Shown here: piece by piece, positions 6,139 through 6,225 of the stretch
Layout: every line of letters begins with the position of its first letter
How positions within the stretch are numbered: the first letter of the stretch is position 1
NCBI GenBank assembly: GCA_003157445.1
Contig: PMJN01000369.1
Span: 1 to 6,225 of the forward strand
Direction: 5' to 3'
Length of the DNA: 6,225 nucleotides
Source: Micrococcales bacterium
Lineage (GTDB): Bacteria; Actinomycetota; Actinomycetes; Actinomycetales; Dermatophilaceae
Notes under the pieces: generated by a model
The model's database searches: none
Told to the model about the DNA's origin: nothing
Seen by the model: the letters and a program-made list of their open reading frames with translations, nothing else
Position numbers and translations under genes: made by a program

Positions 6139-6144
6139 TTGTTG

Positions 6145-6189
6145 GTGGGCCGTTGAGCTGCCCACTCCAATCCGTTGGCGGGTTGGCGG
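6145..6189. promoter_or_regulatory. Repeat cluster in the xis leader
   Basis: This cluster contains a 6-bp inverted repeat (GTGGGC 6145-6150, GCCCAC 6160-6165). It also contains a perfect tandem 8-bp direct repeat (GTTGGCGG at 6174-6181 and 6182-6189). Such clusters ahead of int/xis operons often bind an element repressor or Xis itself. No convincing -10/-35 pair for the xis strand is visible; the promoter may lie beyond the window edge. Confidence 0.3.
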
Positions 6190-6225
6190 TCAGAACTCGT
6201 ATCGTCTGCGTGTGCCTATCTCCCC

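Overview
The base composition and codon use (G/C-rich third positions), a type VII secretion-like small protein, and the style of the recombinases and insertion sequences point to a high-GC actinobacterium. I cannot name the genus from sequence alone. The window is accessory DNA: no housekeeping gene is present, and almost every coding stretch belongs to a mobile element or to an exported-protein cassette.

Layout. (1) Positions 1-450, minus strand: two overlapping tyrosine recombinase genes in tandem. The upstream one survives only as its C-terminal 50 codons and the downstream one runs out of the window. They resemble the TnpA/TnpB pair of Tn554-type elements or two members of a recombinase-in-trio set. 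(2) 451-915: no convincing gene. (3) 916-3240, plus strand: a tightly coupled three-gene cassette with TGATG stop/start overlaps. It encodes a 108-residue helical protein of WXG100/EspC size, a protein of about 453 residues with a WXG100-like N-terminus that is split by one frameshift, and a 213-residue lipoprotein. This is the only cargo in the window and may be a secretion/surface module; its function is unknown. (4) 3241-4318: an insertion-sequence graveyard. It holds a C-terminal piece of a putative transposase, a 167-bp end of an IS256-family element (terminal repeat, ribosome binding site and first 33 codons), and the C-terminal end of an IS3-family transposase. (5) 4319-4748: mostly non-coding, with one doubtful small reading frame. 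(6) 4749-6225: an integration module. It consists of a 42-base copy of the 3' half of a CAT-anticodon tRNA (attachment core), a tyrosine integrase gene broken by two frameshifts, an excisionase-type gene, and a repeat-rich leader.

How it fits together. The right part is the attachment/int/xis end of an integrative element of tRNA-targeting type. Int should recombine the tRNA core and Xis should steer excision, but the integrase reading frame is interrupted twice. The core lacks the 5' tRNA half even though int lies on its 3' side, so this looks like an attP-like joint, a tandem-element junction or a decayed site rather than a simple integrated left end. Three genes need a single inserted base each to become continuous, and all three defects are one-base losses. 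Either the island is decaying or the source sequence carries deletion-type errors.
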